DNA from: Dinoroseobacter sp013215265
GTDB lineage: Bacteria > Pseudomonadota > Alphaproteobacteria > Rhodobacterales > Rhodobacteraceae
Reading direction: 5' to 3'
Length of the DNA stretch: 64,000 nt
Assembly: GCA_963691755.1 (NCBI GenBank)
Contig: OY829366.1
Span: 1,860,001-1,924,000, forward strand
The notes under the pieces are model-generated. The model ran no database searches. It saw only the letters and a program-made list of their open reading frames with translations, and was not told the DNA's origin. Below, in pieces: positions 25,613-34,488 of this stretch (positions within the stretch are counted from its first letter, which is position 1; the number at the start of each line of letters is the position of its first letter). Made by a program: the position numbers and the translations under genes.

Positions 25613-27539
25613 GATCCTGGTAGCAAACAGGGGTGAGATTGCCTGTCGTGTGATCGACACCGCCCGAAAGCTTGGCGTTGCAACAGTGGCAGTGCATTCC
25701 GACATTGATGCGGGCGCACGCCATGTGTCACTTGCCGATGAGGCTGTCTCGCTTGGTGGGGCGACGCCAGCGGAAAGCTATTTGCGTGGCGATGCAATCA
25801 TCTCTGCGGCTTTGGCAACCAAAGCGCAGGCGATCCACCCGGGATACGGGTTCTTGTCTGAAAACCCTGATTTTGTCGACGCCGTGGAAGCCGCTGGCCT
25901 TGTGTTCATCGGACCCTCAGCGGCGGCGATCCGCGCGATGGGTTTGAAAGACGCGGCCAAGGCCCTGATGGTGGAAGCCGGGGTACCCGTCGTCCCTGGC
26001 TATCACGGGTCAGATCAGGATGACGCGCTTCTGGCCAAAGAGGCGGATGCGATTGGTTATCCAGTTTTGATCAAAGCGGTCGCCGGGGGCGGGGGGAAAG
26101 GCATGCGTCTGGTCGAAGGGTCAGACGGTTTCGCAGCGGCTTTGGCAAGCGCGCGCTCAGAGGCGCAAACCGCCTTTGGCAATCCGGATGTGCTGGTCGA
26201 GAAATTCGTGACTTCTCCACGCCATATCGAGATCCAGATTTTTGGGGATGGAACAGAAGCTGTTCATCTCTTCGAGCGCGATTGCTCGCTGCAAAGACGC
26301 CACCAGAAGGTGATCGAAGAGGCGCCTGCGCCAGGTATGACCCTCGAAATGCGTGAGGCAATGGGCGCCGCGGCTGTCCGAGCGGCCAAAGCCATCGGCT
26401 ACAAAGGGGCTGGCACGGTAGAGTTTATCGTCGATGGATCAGACGGTCTGCACCCAGACGCATTTTGGTTCATGGAAATGAACACGCGTTTGCAAGTGGA
26501 GCATCCGGTCACCGAGGCGATCACAGGCGTTGATCTGGTGGAGTGGCAGCTACGCGTTGCGGCGGGTGAGCCACTGCCGTGCAGACAAAGCGCGTTATCG
26601 ATTTCCGGACATGCGTTTGAAGCGCGGCTTTATGCAGAAGATGCCCCTGCAGGGTTCCTACCTGCCACCGGGACATTGACGCATTTGAAATTTGCCGACG
26701 ACGCACGCGGGGACACTGGTGTGCGGGCAGGCGATACCATCAGCCCCTATTACGATCCGATGATTGCCAAGGTGATCGTGCACGGGGCAACGCGAGAGAT
26801 TGCGCTGGGACAAATGCGGCGAGCATTGGCAAATACCGAAGTGGCCGGGACCGTAACCAATCTGGGTTTTCTCGGGGCTCTTTGTGATCATCAGGGTTTT
26901 GCTTCCGGTAACGTGGATACCGGGCTGATCGGACGCGATCTCGATGCGCTCTTGGCGGCCCCGGACATTCCTCAATGGGTTTTGGCGCAAGCGGTGCTGG
27001 CGGCGGTAGATATCGGGGAGGCCCAACAACTGGCGGGCTTCACACTCTGGGCGCCTTTGGTGCAGCAGATTGTGTTGGATCGCGGGGGCAAGGAAATCGT
27101 GGGTCTGATGCGCATGCATGGCCCTGATCACTGTGAGATCCAGGTGGCTGGCCGCTCGGTTCAGGCTGTCCGCAAGGACGGGCAGTGGCGATTTGATGGG
27201 CAGGCCGGGGCGAATGTCGTGCGTTCCGGCAATACGATCACTGTCTTTGCCCAATATGGCATTGCGTTTGAGGTCGTTGATCCATTGGCGCGGGACGCGG
27301 CGGCCGGGATCGGCGGAAATGTTGTGGAAGCCCCGATGCCGGGCTTGTTGAAGGCCGTTTTGGTAGCACCCGGTGCTGAGGTTGCAAAAGGTGCGGCGCT
27401 CGCGGTTCTTGAAGCGATGAAAATGGAGCATACGCTCAAGGCCGCACGCGATGGTGTGGTGGCTGAAGTCCTGTGTGAAACAGGCGCGCAGGTCGAAGCC
27501 GGCGTTGCTTTGGTGCGGTTAGAGGAGGAAGAAGCATGA
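25602..27539 (+). CDS. mccA: Methylcrotonyl-CoA carboxylase biotin carboxylase/BCCP (alpha) subunit
   Basis: A 645-residue biotin enzyme. The N-terminus is a biotin carboxylase (FHKILVANRGEIACRV, then YGFLSENPDFV, the ATP-grasp glycine loop AVAGGGGKGMR, and EMNTRLQVEHPVTE). The C-terminus is a biotinyl domain with the lysine K607 in EAMKM. It carboxylates biotin with bicarbonate and ATP and passes CO2 to MccB. AGGGGA precedes the ATG. The stop overlaps the GST start. It needs a biotin ligase, and a birA lies further along the window. Confidence 0.96.
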   Translation: MFHKILVANRGEIACRVIDTARKLGVATVAVHSDIDAGARHVSLADEAVSLGGATPAESYLRGDAIISAALATKAQAIHPGYGFLSENPDFVDAVEAAGLVFIGPSAAAIRAMGLKDAAKALMVEAGVPVVPGYHGSDQDDALLAKEADAIGYPVLIKAVAGGGGKGMRLVEGSDGFAAALASARSEAQTAFGNPDVLVEKFVTSPRHIEIQIFGDGTEAVHLFERDCSLQRRHQKVIEEAPAPGMTLEMREAMGAAAVRAAKAIGYKGAGTVEFIVDGSDGLHPDAFWFMEMNTRLQVEHPVTEAITGVDLVEWQLRVAAGEPLPCRQSALSISGHAFEARLYAEDAPAGFLPATGTLTHLKFADDARGDTGVRAGDTISPYYDPMIAKVIVHGATREIALGQMRRALANTEVAGTVTNLGFLGALCDHQGFASGNVDTGLIGRDLDALLAAPDIPQWVLAQAVLAAVDIGEAQQLAGFTLWAPLVQQIVLDRGGKEIVGLMRMHGPDHCEIQVAGRSVQAVRKDGQWRFDGQAGANVVRSGNTITVFAQYGIAFEVVDPLARDAAAGIGGNVVEAPMPGLLKAVLVAPGAEVAKGAALAVLEAMKMEHTLKAARDGVVAEVLCETGAQVEAGVALVRLEEEEA

Positions 27540-28192
27540 TGCGACTACACCATGTGCCGATGTCACGCTCGTTTCGGGTGCTTTGGTTGCTGGAAGAACT
27601 GGGGCTCGAGGCAGAGCTGGTCATGCACTCGATCCGAGGGGGCACCATGCACACGCCCGAAGGCTATGCGGTTTCGCCCGCCGGTCGTGTGCCCGCGCTG
27701 GAGCTTGACGGCGAGACAATGTTCGAAAGCGGTGCAATTGTGCAAACGCTCGTAGAGCGACATCCGGATGCGGGATTAGGGCGCGAGGTCGGGGATGCAG
27801 AGCGTCCTGCCTATCTTCAAGCAATGTGGTTTTCGGAAACTATGGCAAGCTTGATTGAACAGTTGAACATGAACCATCTGTTTTTGCGTGATCCGTCCCT
27901 TGCTTCGCCCGTTGTCATCAAACTTCTGACGGCGCGGTTCAAATCCACCTTGCGCGGCGCAGATACCATGCTGGCCGGCGATTGGGTGCTGCCGAGTGGA
28001 TTTTCGGCGGCAGATATCATGTTTGGGTTCAACCTACGCGCAGTTCCCTACTATGTCCGCTTTGACGAGTTCCCGAGATTGCAAGGCTACCTCGGGCGCT
28101 GCGCGGCGCGCCCGGCCTATCAGCGGGCCTTGGAAAAAGATGGGGAACAGGAGTTCTATACCAAGGACTTCTATCCGGTGCCGGAGCACTAA
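27536..28192 (+). CDS. Glutathione S-transferase family protein
   Basis: A 218-residue GST. The N-terminal thioredoxin-like domain has the catalytic-site region PMSRSFRVLWLLEELG and the glutathione-binding turn GRVPALELDG followed by MFESGAIVQTL. The C-terminal domain is helical. It overlaps mccA by 4 bases and is followed by hmgL after 2 bases, so it is a true operon member. Its role in leucine catabolism is not evident; it might detoxify reactive unsaturated acyl-CoA intermediates, which is an inference. Confidence 0.88.
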   Translation: MMRLHHVPMSRSFRVLWLLEELGLEAELVMHSIRGGTMHTPEGYAVSPAGRVPALELDGETMFESGAIVQTLVERHPDAGLGREVGDAERPAYLQAMWFSETMASLIEQLNMNHLFLRDPSLASPVVIKLLTARFKSTLRGADTMLAGDWVLPSGFSAADIMFGFNLRAVPYYVRFDEFPRLQGYLGRCAARPAYQRALEKDGEQEFYTKDFYPVPEH

Positions 28193-28194
28193 AC

Positions 28195-29046
28195 GTGGCA
28201 ACCGTCGAAATTGTCGAGATGGGACCGCGGGATGGGTTGCAGAATGAAGCCCGTATTATCCCCACTGACGAGAAAGTTGCCCTGATCGACAGGCTCTCGG
28301 CATGCGGATATCAGCGGATCGAGGTGGCAAGTTTCGTCTCGCCCAAATGGGTGCCGCAAATGGCCGATGGGGCAGAGGTCATGTCCCAGATCGCCCGTAC
28401 CCCCGGTGTTCGTTATACGGCTTTGACCCCGAATGCGCGCGGGCTTGAACGCGCATTGGGCGCGGGTGCGAATGAGGTCGCTGTGTTTGGTGCGGCGTCT
28501 GAGGGATTCTCCAAGGCTAATTTGAACGCAACAATCGACGAGAGCCTGACACGGTTCCGTCCTGTTGTTCGCGATGCCCTGGCCGCGGGTGTCCCCGTGC
28601 GGGGCTATGTTTCTTGCGTGACCGATTGTCCGTTCGATGGGCCAACGGCGCCCGAAAAGGTGGCGCAGGTCAGTGAGGCGCTTCTAGAAATGGGCTGTTT
28701 TGAGATTTCGCTCGGTGAAACTCTTGGACGCGCGTCAGTGCAGGCGGTCTCGGTAATGCTGAAAGCCGTGGTGCCTGTTGCAGGTCCTGAACGGCTGGCA
28801 GGGCATTTCCATGATACAGGCGGCGTGGCGTTGGCCAATATCGAGGTTGCGTTGGAAGAAGGGCTGCGTGTGTTTGATGCTTCCGTTGGCGGATTGGGCG
28901 GATGTCCTTATGCGCCGGGTGCAGCCGGGAACGTGGCAACGGAAGCGGTGTTGCAGTTTGTAGAGGCACGCGGCTTTGAAACCGGGCTGGATGCAGAGAA
29001 AGTTGCCGATGCAGGGTCATTCGCGCGTGCCTTGCGTAGGGCATGA
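28195..29046 (+). CDS. hmgL: Hydroxymethylglutaryl-CoA lyase
   Basis: A 283-residue TIM-barrel lyase that cleaves HMG-CoA into acetyl-CoA and acetoacetate, the last step of leucine catabolism. It has VEIVEMGPRDGLQNE (catalytic Arg/Asp), the metal-binding HFHDTGG, and the catalytic cysteine in GGLGGCPYAPGAAGNV. It starts with GTG two bases after the GST stop. Length is slightly shorter than the mitochondrial enzyme, as usual for bacteria. Confidence 0.96.
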   Translation: MATVEIVEMGPRDGLQNEARIIPTDEKVALIDRLSACGYQRIEVASFVSPKWVPQMADGAEVMSQIARTPGVRYTALTPNARGLERALGAGANEVAVFGAASEGFSKANLNATIDESLTRFRPVVRDALAAGVPVRGYVSCVTDCPFDGPTAPEKVAQVSEALLEMGCFEISLGETLGRASVQAVSVMLKAVVPVAGPERLAGHFHDTGGVALANIEVALEEGLRVFDASVGGLGGCPYAPGAAGNVATEAVLQFVEARGFETGLDAEKVADAGSFARALRRA

Positions 29047-29102
29047 GGCTTGCATGCCTTTGGTAGGGATACTCGAAAATGGAAAGACAAGAGGGGCCGG
29101 GC

Positions 29103-29888
29103 ATGTTTGAGACAGTTGCAACAGATGTCGACAAGCGTGGCGTGGCCACTGTCACGCTGAACCGACCCGAAAAGCACAACGCCCTCTCAGGCCGGATGAT
29201 TGAGGAACTGACGGCGCTGGCACAGGATCTGGCGTCAGACGACACGGTGCGCGTGGTGGTTCTGACCGGAGCCGGAAAAAGTTTCTGCGCAGGGGGTGAT
29301 CTGGGCTGGATGCAGGACCAAATGGCTGCAGATCCGGCCTCGCGCGCAGCAGAGGCAAAGAAACTGGCGGTCATGCTGGGCACCTGGAACAGCTTGCCGA
29401 AACCTGTGATTGCAAAAGTGCAGGGCGCGGCCTTCGGGGGCGGCGTCGGAATGATGTGCGTGGTCGACAAAGCGATTTGTGTGGACACAGCCCAGTTTGG
29501 TCTGACCGAAACGAAGCTTGGTCTGGTACCTGCAACCATTGGGCCTTACGTGGCGGCGCGTCTCGGCCCGCAGACCCGCGAGTTTTTCATGTCGAGCGCG
29601 CGCTTTGGGGCCGAAACCGCGCTTCGGATCGGTTTGGCTGCCGAAACGGTGCCTGCGGATGTTCTAGAGGGCGCTGTTGAGAAATCGGTTCTGCCCTACT
29701 TGGCCTGCGCGCCGGGGGCCGTCGCCGCGTCAAAGGCAATGGCTTTGTCTTTGGGGCCTGCCATCACGGATGATGTGATTGATGCAACGATTGCCACATT
29801 GAACGCCCGTTGGGAGAGCGACGAAGCACGCGAAGGGATCGCGGCCTTCTTTGAACGGCGCAAAGCGTCCTGGGTTGTCGATGACTGA
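29103..29888 (+). CDS. Enoyl-CoA hydratase family, probable methylglutaconyl-CoA hydratase
   Basis: A 261-residue crotonase-fold enzyme. Oxyanion-hole segments are FCAGGDLGWM and AAFGGGVGMM, and TETKLGLVPATIGPYV is typical of methylglutaconyl-CoA hydratase (LiuC/AUH group). It hydrates 3-methylglutaconyl-CoA to HMG-CoA, the step between MccAB and HmgL; operon context carries much of this call. I place the start at 29103, which has AGAGGGG upstream; an in-frame ATG at 29079 is possible. Its stop overlaps the next start (ATGACTGA). Confidence 0.9.
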   Translation: MFETVATDVDKRGVATVTLNRPEKHNALSGRMIEELTALAQDLASDDTVRVVVLTGAGKSFCAGGDLGWMQDQMAADPASRAAEAKKLAVMLGTWNSLPKPVIAKVQGAAFGGGVGMMCVVDKAICVDTAQFGLTETKLGLVPATIGPYVAARLGPQTREFFMSSARFGAETALRIGLAAETVPADVLEGAVEKSVLPYLACAPGAVAASKAMALSLGPAITDDVIDATIATLNARWESDEAREGIAAFFERRKASWVVDD

Positions 29889-30261
29889 TTATGTCTGGCA
29901 TTTTGGCGTGCTCTACATGGTCTTCTCTGTCTTCGCGGCAGGGTTCCAAATGGCATTGAGCATGGGCGCGCCTTTGGGACATCTGACCTTGGGCGGGCGA
30001 TATGCGGGAGCGTTGCCCATACCCGTGAGATTTGGGGCCGCATTTCAGGGTTTGTTGATTTTGGTGTTGGCCGGCGTGGTGCTCGACCATGCGGGTGTTG
30101 TTGCGCTGGACACTGCAAGCTGGGCGATATGGGCCCCTGTGGGGTTTATGGCGCTGTCGAGCCTTGGCAACCTGATCACGCCCAGTCCGGCTGAGCGGCG
30201 GCTCTGGGCACCAATAACGCTTGCAATGTTGGGGGCAGCTTTGGTGGTCGCTTGGGCCTAA
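29881..30261 (+). CDS. Small integral membrane protein of unknown function
   Basis: A 126-residue, very hydrophobic protein with four probable spans at about 5-25, 45-65, 72-92 and 104-124. The segment between the first two (GAPLGHLTLGGRYAG) resembles small four-helix membrane proteins, but I cannot name a family. The ATG overlaps the end of the hydratase gene, making it the last gene of the leucine operon. No terminator with a good U tract follows directly. Confidence 0.7.
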   Translation: MTDYVWHFGVLYMVFSVFAAGFQMALSMGAPLGHLTLGGRYAGALPIPVRFGAAFQGLLILVLAGVVLDHAGVVALDTASWAIWAPVGFMALSSLGNLITPSPAERRLWAPITLAMLGAALVVAWA

Positions 30262-30411
30262 TGCCAATGGTGGTTTTCGATGCTTTGCTTTTCGCAGATC
30301 CGCATCTTGCAACGGCAGTGTCCGCGCTTCGGATACGCCGGCGTTAGCACTTGATCAAATCCACCGATGATGCAGCCTGTTTTTTGTGCAAGAAGGCTGC
30401 CGAACGGATGA

Positions 30412-30424
30412 TTATACTGTATAA
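30412..30424. promoter_or_regulatory. Palindrome upstream of nuo, candidate operator
   Basis: TTATAC-T-GTATAA is a perfect 6+6 inverted repeat about 100 bp before the predicted nuo -35. It contains TATACT, which could itself be a -10 box, but no -35 stands at 16-18 bp. A binding site is possible; the regulator is unknown. Confidence 0.35.
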
Positions 30425-30514
30425 ACCCCAGGCTGTTTCGGCGTTCTTTGGAGAGACTTGGGAAAAATCTTCGTCATCCCATCAATTCTGGCGCGAATGC
30501 CGCATGTCGATTTG

Positions 30515-30543
30515 TTGACCCTTTCTGCATGCAAATGTAGACC
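30515..30543 (+). promoter_or_regulatory. Predicted nuo operon promoter
   Basis: TTGACC (30515-30520) and TAGACC (30538-30543) with a 17-bp spacer, a form common in alphaproteobacteria. It would give a 5' leader of about 60 nt before nuoA. The -10 is weak. Confidence 0.45.
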
Positions 30544-30609
30544 ACGACCGAAGGACTGCGTAGGCTCGCCAGGCGCGAGACGAACGGACGAATTAAAGGA
30601 GCGACCCTT

Positions 30610-30975
30610 TTGGACGATCTTCTCAGAGAATATCTGCCGATCTTAGTTTTTCTGGCCATCGCTATAGGGCTTGGTCTGTTGCTGTTGGTCTCGGCTGCGG
30701 TGCTTGCAGTGCGTAACCCGGATCCGGAAAAGGTTTCTGCCTACGAATGCGGATTTAACGCCTTTGACGATGCCCGCATGAAGTTCGATGTTCGGTTCTA
30801 CCTTGTGTCGATCCTTTTCATCATCTTTGACCTAGAAATCGCGTTTCTCTTCCCTTGGGCCGTGGCCTTTAAGGACGTGGGCGATGTCGGCTTCTGGTCG
30901 ATGATGGTATTCCTGGCCGTTCTGACGATCGGTTTCGCCTATGAATGGAAAAAGGGAGCTCTCGAATGGGAGTGA
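30610..30975 (+). CDS. nuoA: NADH-quinone oxidoreductase subunit A
   Basis: A 121-residue membrane subunit of complex I with three spans (about 8-32, 63-83, 90-110). The conserved YECGFNAFDDARMKFDVRFYL loop near the quinone channel carries the key Cys47-type residue. The start is TTG, supported by AAGGAG eight bases upstream and by the usual N-terminal length; no ATG is available in the right place. It heads the nuo operon and overlaps nuoB by 10 bases. Confidence 0.96.
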   Translation: MDDLLREYLPILVFLAIAIGLGLLLLVSAAVLAVRNPDPEKVSAYECGFNAFDDARMKFDVRFYLVSILFIIFDLEIAFLFPWAVAFKDVGDVGFWSMMVFLAVLTIGFAYEWKKGALEWE

Positions 30976-31499
30976 TGACCGGAGCTAATACGGCAGGTGG
31001 TGACAAAGAAGTCGCGACCCAGGCGCTAAACCGTGAATTGCAGGACAAGGGCTTTTTGCTGACCTCGACCGAGGACATCATCAACTGGGCGCGCACCGGG
31101 TCCTTGCACTGGATGACCTTTGGTCTGGCGTGCTGCGCTGTCGAAATGATGCATACCTCGATGCCGCGATATGATGCGGAACGGTTCGGGATCGCGCCGC
31201 GCGCCTCTCCTCGTCAGTCTGACGTGATGATCGTCGCCGGTACGCTGACCAACAAAATGGCGCCTGCACTGCGCAAGGTATACGATCAGATGCCCGAGCC
31301 ACGCTACGTGATATCAATGGGATCCTGTGCGAACGGTGGCGGGTATTATCACTACAGCTATTCCGTTGTGCGGGGATGTGACCGGATTGTACCTGTCGAT
31401 ATCTACGTGCCCGGATGCCCTCCGACAGCGGAAGCGCTGCTCTATGGCATCCTGCAGCTGCAGCGGAAAATCCGTCGCACCGGAACCATTGTCCGCTAA
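30966..31499 (+). CDS. nuoB: NADH-quinone oxidoreductase subunit B
   Basis: A 177-residue peripheral subunit that holds cluster N2, the last iron-sulfur centre before quinone. All four ligands are visible: C56 and C57 in LACCAVE, C121 in GSCANGGG, and C151 in PGCPPTAEA. The ATG at 30966 (MGVMTGANTAG) lies within the end of nuoA; a start at 30945 would overlap further and is less likely. Confidence 0.97.
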   Translation: MGVMTGANTAGGDKEVATQALNRELQDKGFLLTSTEDIINWARTGSLHWMTFGLACCAVEMMHTSMPRYDAERFGIAPRASPRQSDVMIVAGTLTNKMAPALRKVYDQMPEPRYVISMGSCANGGGYYHYSYSVVRGCDRIVPVDIYVPGCPPTAEALLYGILQLQRKIRRTGTIVR

Positions 31500-31523
31500 G
31501 GCATTTAGAAAGGCAGATCCGAA

Positions 31524-32150
31524 ATGACCGACGCTCTGGTTCAGATCGACGACAGCGCATTGGAAGAACTGGCCGCGCATATCGAGGGGCGCCGCTCGGA
31601 TGACGTGATTTCCACGACCATTGCAAATGGTGAGTTGACCGTCCGGGTGCCCGCATTGTCGCTGGTTGGCATGGTAGAGTTTCTGCGTGCCGATCCGGTG
31701 TGTAAGTTCTCGACGCTGATCGACATTACCGCTGTGGACCATCCTGAGCGCGAACAGCGCTTCGACGTCGTCTATCATTTCGTCTCGATGTATCAAAACC
31801 ATCGTATTCGGTTGAAAGTCGCGCTGCGCGAGAGCGAGACGATCCCTTCAATCCATGAGGTCCACCATGGTGCGAATTGGTACGAACGTGAAGCGTTCGA
31901 TATGTTTGGGATCCTCTTCACCGGCCATCCGGACCTGCGCCGTCTTCTGACGGATTATGGATTTCGCGGACATCCTTTGCGCAAGGATTTCCCGACCACC
32001 GGATACACTGAGGTACGCTATGACGAAGCCCAGAAGCGCGTTGTCTACGAATCTGTAAACCTGGTTCAGGAATACCGTCAGTTTGACTTCATGAGCCCGT
32101 GGGAAGGAGCAGATTACATCCTCCCCGGCGACGAGAAATCGAGCAAGTAA
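31524..32150 (+). CDS. nuoC: NADH-quinone oxidoreductase subunit C
   Basis: A 208-residue hydrophilic subunit of the connecting module. The 30-kDa-subunit signature is WYEREAFDMFGILFTGHPDL and the adjacent GFRGHPLRKDFP. It stands separate from nuoD (not fused as in E. coli). A sulfotransferase gene interrupts the usual C-D adjacency. Confidence 0.97.
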   Translation: MTDALVQIDDSALEELAAHIEGRRSDDVISTTIANGELTVRVPALSLVGMVEFLRADPVCKFSTLIDITAVDHPEREQRFDVVYHFVSMYQNHRIRLKVALRESETIPSIHEVHHGANWYEREAFDMFGILFTGHPDLRRLLTDYGFRGHPLRKDFPTTGYTEVRYDEAQKRVVYESVNLVQEYRQFDFMSPWEGADYILPGDEKSSK

Positions 32151-32155
32151 TTCAG

Positions 32156-33025
32156 ATGTCGGACGTCACTCTTCTTTTCGGGATCGGTGCCACCAAGGCG
32201 GGCACCTCGTGGTTGCAGTTCTTTTTGGAACGCCACCCGCAGGTACACCTGTGGGTTCATAAAGAGCTCCATTACTTCGATACGCTCGATGAGAAGAATC
32301 TGATGTGGCAGATGGACCAGCTTTGCGAGAAGCGGATGGGTCTGCGGTTGAAGATGAAAGAGGCGCCGGACCAGGAAACCCGAAAACGTCTGCGGTTTGA
32401 GGTTGGGGAAATTGATCGCTGGTTGGGTGTTCTCGCGCGCGACAAGGAAGCGCCGGGTGCGTATCTTTCGTTCTTGAAGAAGGGCCGTGCCGGCAAACCT
32501 GTCGTGGGGGATATCACACCCGCCTATGCGCTTTTGAGCGAAGAACGCCTGCAGATGATGTATCGCCTCAATCCAGCAACGAAATTTGTATACTTGCTGC
32601 GCGATCCGATATCCCGGCTTTGGTCAAATGTTCGGATGATGGCCGGCTGGGGCGGGGGGTCTGAAAACGAAATCTCAGATCGCGCGAACCGGATCTTTGA
32701 CCGTTGGTCAAAAGGGAAAGAGGAGGCTTTGGGCGCACGGTGCGATTATGCAGGACCGTTGTCCAGGCTGACAAAGGTGGTACCGGAAGCCGACCGCTTC
32801 ATAGGATTTTATGAAACACTGTTTTCAAAAGAAACAGTGGACGCGCTGTGCCGTTTCATCGGTATCGACGCGATGGAGGCGCCTTTGGAGCGCCGTGTGC
32901 ACGCAAGTGCGCGCATTGAGATGGATGCTGGCCGACGCGCAATTGCCGCTGAACGCCTGGCCCCGCAATATGATTATGTTCAGACCATGTTCGGGCGGAT
33001 GCCCGAGCGCTGGTCGCCCTCTTAA
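32156..33025 (+). CDS. Sulfotransferase family protein inserted between nuoC and nuoD
   Basis: A 289-residue PAPS-dependent sulfotransferase. The 5'-phosphosulfate loop is GATKAGTSWLQFFL (11-24), with the common bacterial HKELHYF motif at 35-41 near the active site. The 3'-phosphate-binding motif is LLRDPISRLWSNVR (147-160). The fold is complete. It starts 5 bases after nuoC and ends 18 bases before nuoD, so it is cotranscribed with them. The acceptor substrate is unknown, and no other sulfation gene is in the window. Base composition looks like its neighbours. Confidence 0.88.
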   Translation: MSDVTLLFGIGATKAGTSWLQFFLERHPQVHLWVHKELHYFDTLDEKNLMWQMDQLCEKRMGLRLKMKEAPDQETRKRLRFEVGEIDRWLGVLARDKEAPGAYLSFLKKGRAGKPVVGDITPAYALLSEERLQMMYRLNPATKFVYLLRDPISRLWSNVRMMAGWGGGSENEISDRANRIFDRWSKGKEEALGARCDYAGPLSRLTKVVPEADRFIGFYETLFSKETVDALCRFIGIDAMEAPLERRVHASARIEMDAGRRAIAAERLAPQYDYVQTMFGRMPERWSPS

Positions 33026-33043
33026 GGGACGGAGACGACGAAG

Positions 33044-34261
33044 ATGGACGGTAACGGCTTCAACGACGCACTGACGGGCGAACAGAAGATCCGCAACTTC
33101 AACATCAACTTTGGGCCACAGCACCCTGCGGCCCACGGCGTTTTGCGTCTGGTTCTGGAGTTGGATGGCGAATTGGTTGACCGCTGCGATCCGCATATCG
33201 GGTTGTTGCATCGCGGCACCGAGAAGTTGATGGAGACGCGGACCTACCTGCAGAACCTGCCGTATTTCGATCGGCTCGACTACGTCGGAACGATGAACCA
33301 GGAACATGCCTGGTGTTTGGCGATTGAACGGATGACCGGAACAGAAGTGCCGCGCCGCGCGTCACTGATCCGGGTGCTGTATTCCGAGATCGGCCGAATT
33401 CTGAACCACCTACTGAACATCACCACGCAAGCGATGGACGTTGGCGCGCTGACCCCGCCGCTTTGGGGGTTTGAAGAGCGCGAAAAGCTGATGGTGTTTT
33501 ACGAACGCGCATCGGGTGCACGCCTGCACGCGGCGTATTTCCGTCCGGGTGGGGTACATCAGGACCTGCCGCCAGAGCTTCTCGATGATATCGAGGCCTG
33601 GTGTGATCCGTTCCTTGGGGTTGTCGATGATATTGATGGTCTTCTGACCGAAAACCGGATTTTCAAGCAGCGGAATGCCGACATTGGCATCGTCACCGAA
33701 GATGACATCCAGAAATGGGGCTTCTCGGGCGTGATGGTGCGGGGATCTGGTCTGGCCTGGGATTTGCGCCGGGCGCAGCCTTACGAATGCTATGACGAGT
33801 TTGAATTCCAGATCCCAGTTGGCAAGCACGGTGACTGCTATGACCGTTATCTGTGCCGGATGGCCGAGATGCGCGAGAGCATCAAGATCATGCGTCAGGC
33901 GATCGACAAGCTTCGCCTGCCTGAAAATCAGGGTGATGTGATGGCGCGCGGCAAGATCACACCGCCGAAACGAGGCGATATGAAAACCTCGATGGAAAGC
34001 CTAATCCACCACTTCAAGCTTTACACCGAAGGCTTCCACGTGCCCGAGGGCGAGATCTACGCTGCCGTCGAGGCCCCCAAGGGCGAGTTTGGCGTCTATC
34101 TGGTGGCGGACGGATCAAACCGGCCCTACCGCGCCAAAATCCGTGCTCCGGGCTTCGCCCATTTGCAAGCTATGGATTATATGTGCAGAGGCTACCAACT
34201 GGCCGATGTGTCCGCGATCCTCGGCTCGCTGGATATTGTGTTTGGTGAGGTGGATCGATAA
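33044..34261 (+). CDS. nuoD: NADH-quinone oxidoreductase subunit D
   Basis: A 405-residue 49-kDa-type subunit that forms the quinone pocket with NuoB. It has the family opening FNINFGPQHPAAHGVLRL with the quinone-site His region, ETRTYLQNLPYFDRLDYV, and the C-terminal DIVFGEVDR. A GGAGACGACGAAG stretch precedes the start. Its stop shares one base with the start of the next small gene (TAATG). Confidence 0.98.
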   Translation: MDGNGFNDALTGEQKIRNFNINFGPQHPAAHGVLRLVLELDGELVDRCDPHIGLLHRGTEKLMETRTYLQNLPYFDRLDYVGTMNQEHAWCLAIERMTGTEVPRRASLIRVLYSEIGRILNHLLNITTQAMDVGALTPPLWGFEEREKLMVFYERASGARLHAAYFRPGGVHQDLPPELLDDIEAWCDPFLGVVDDIDGLLTENRIFKQRNADIGIVTEDDIQKWGFSGVMVRGSGLAWDLRRAQPYECYDEFEFQIPVGKHGDCYDRYLCRMAEMRESIKIMRQAIDKLRLPENQGDVMARGKITPPKRGDMKTSMESLIHHFKLYTEGFHVPEGEIYAAVEAPKGEFGVYLVADGSNRPYRAKIRAPGFAHLQAMDYMCRGYQLADVSAILGSLDIVFGEVDR

Positions 34262-34485
34262 TGGGCGGTTTTGTCCCAGGCGGTTCATTTCCCGCCCTGG
34301 TATTTGTTTGGATGTTTTCGAGCCTGATTGGGGCCGTGATGGCGACGACACATTTTAATACCACGCGCGAGAATATCGTTTTGCAGTTCGTTCAAGGAAC
34401 AACAATTTTTGTTTTGTCTTTGGTGACACTCTTCACCGTCTTCAGCTTTGGCACGACCTTGGCACTCATCGTAATCGGGAGATAA
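34261..34485 (+). CDS. Small two-span membrane protein between nuoD and nuoE
   Basis: A 74-residue protein with two hydrophobic segments at about 9-29 and 46-72, joined by a polar loop with THFNTTRENIVLQ. The TAATG overlap with nuoD implies coupled translation. No family is recognised. It is too short for a transporter and fits a supernumerary or assembly factor for complex I only by location. Confidence 0.7.
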   Translation: MGGFVPGGSFPALVFVWMFSSLIGAVMATTHFNTTRENIVLQFVQGTTIFVLSLVTLFTVFSFGTTLALIVIGR

Positions 34486-34488
34486 CCC

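Larger units (their letters stand above)
30262..30609 (+). promoter_or_regulatory. Leader/promoter region of the nuo operon
   Basis: About 350 bp without a gene. It holds a 7-bp hairpin (30372-30378 with 30394-30400), a palindrome TTATAC-T-GTATAA (30412-30424), a promoter candidate (TTGACC, 17 bp, TAGACC, at 30515-30543), and the AAGGAG ribosome site of nuoA at 30596-30601. I see no small ORF with good support. Confidence 0.55.
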
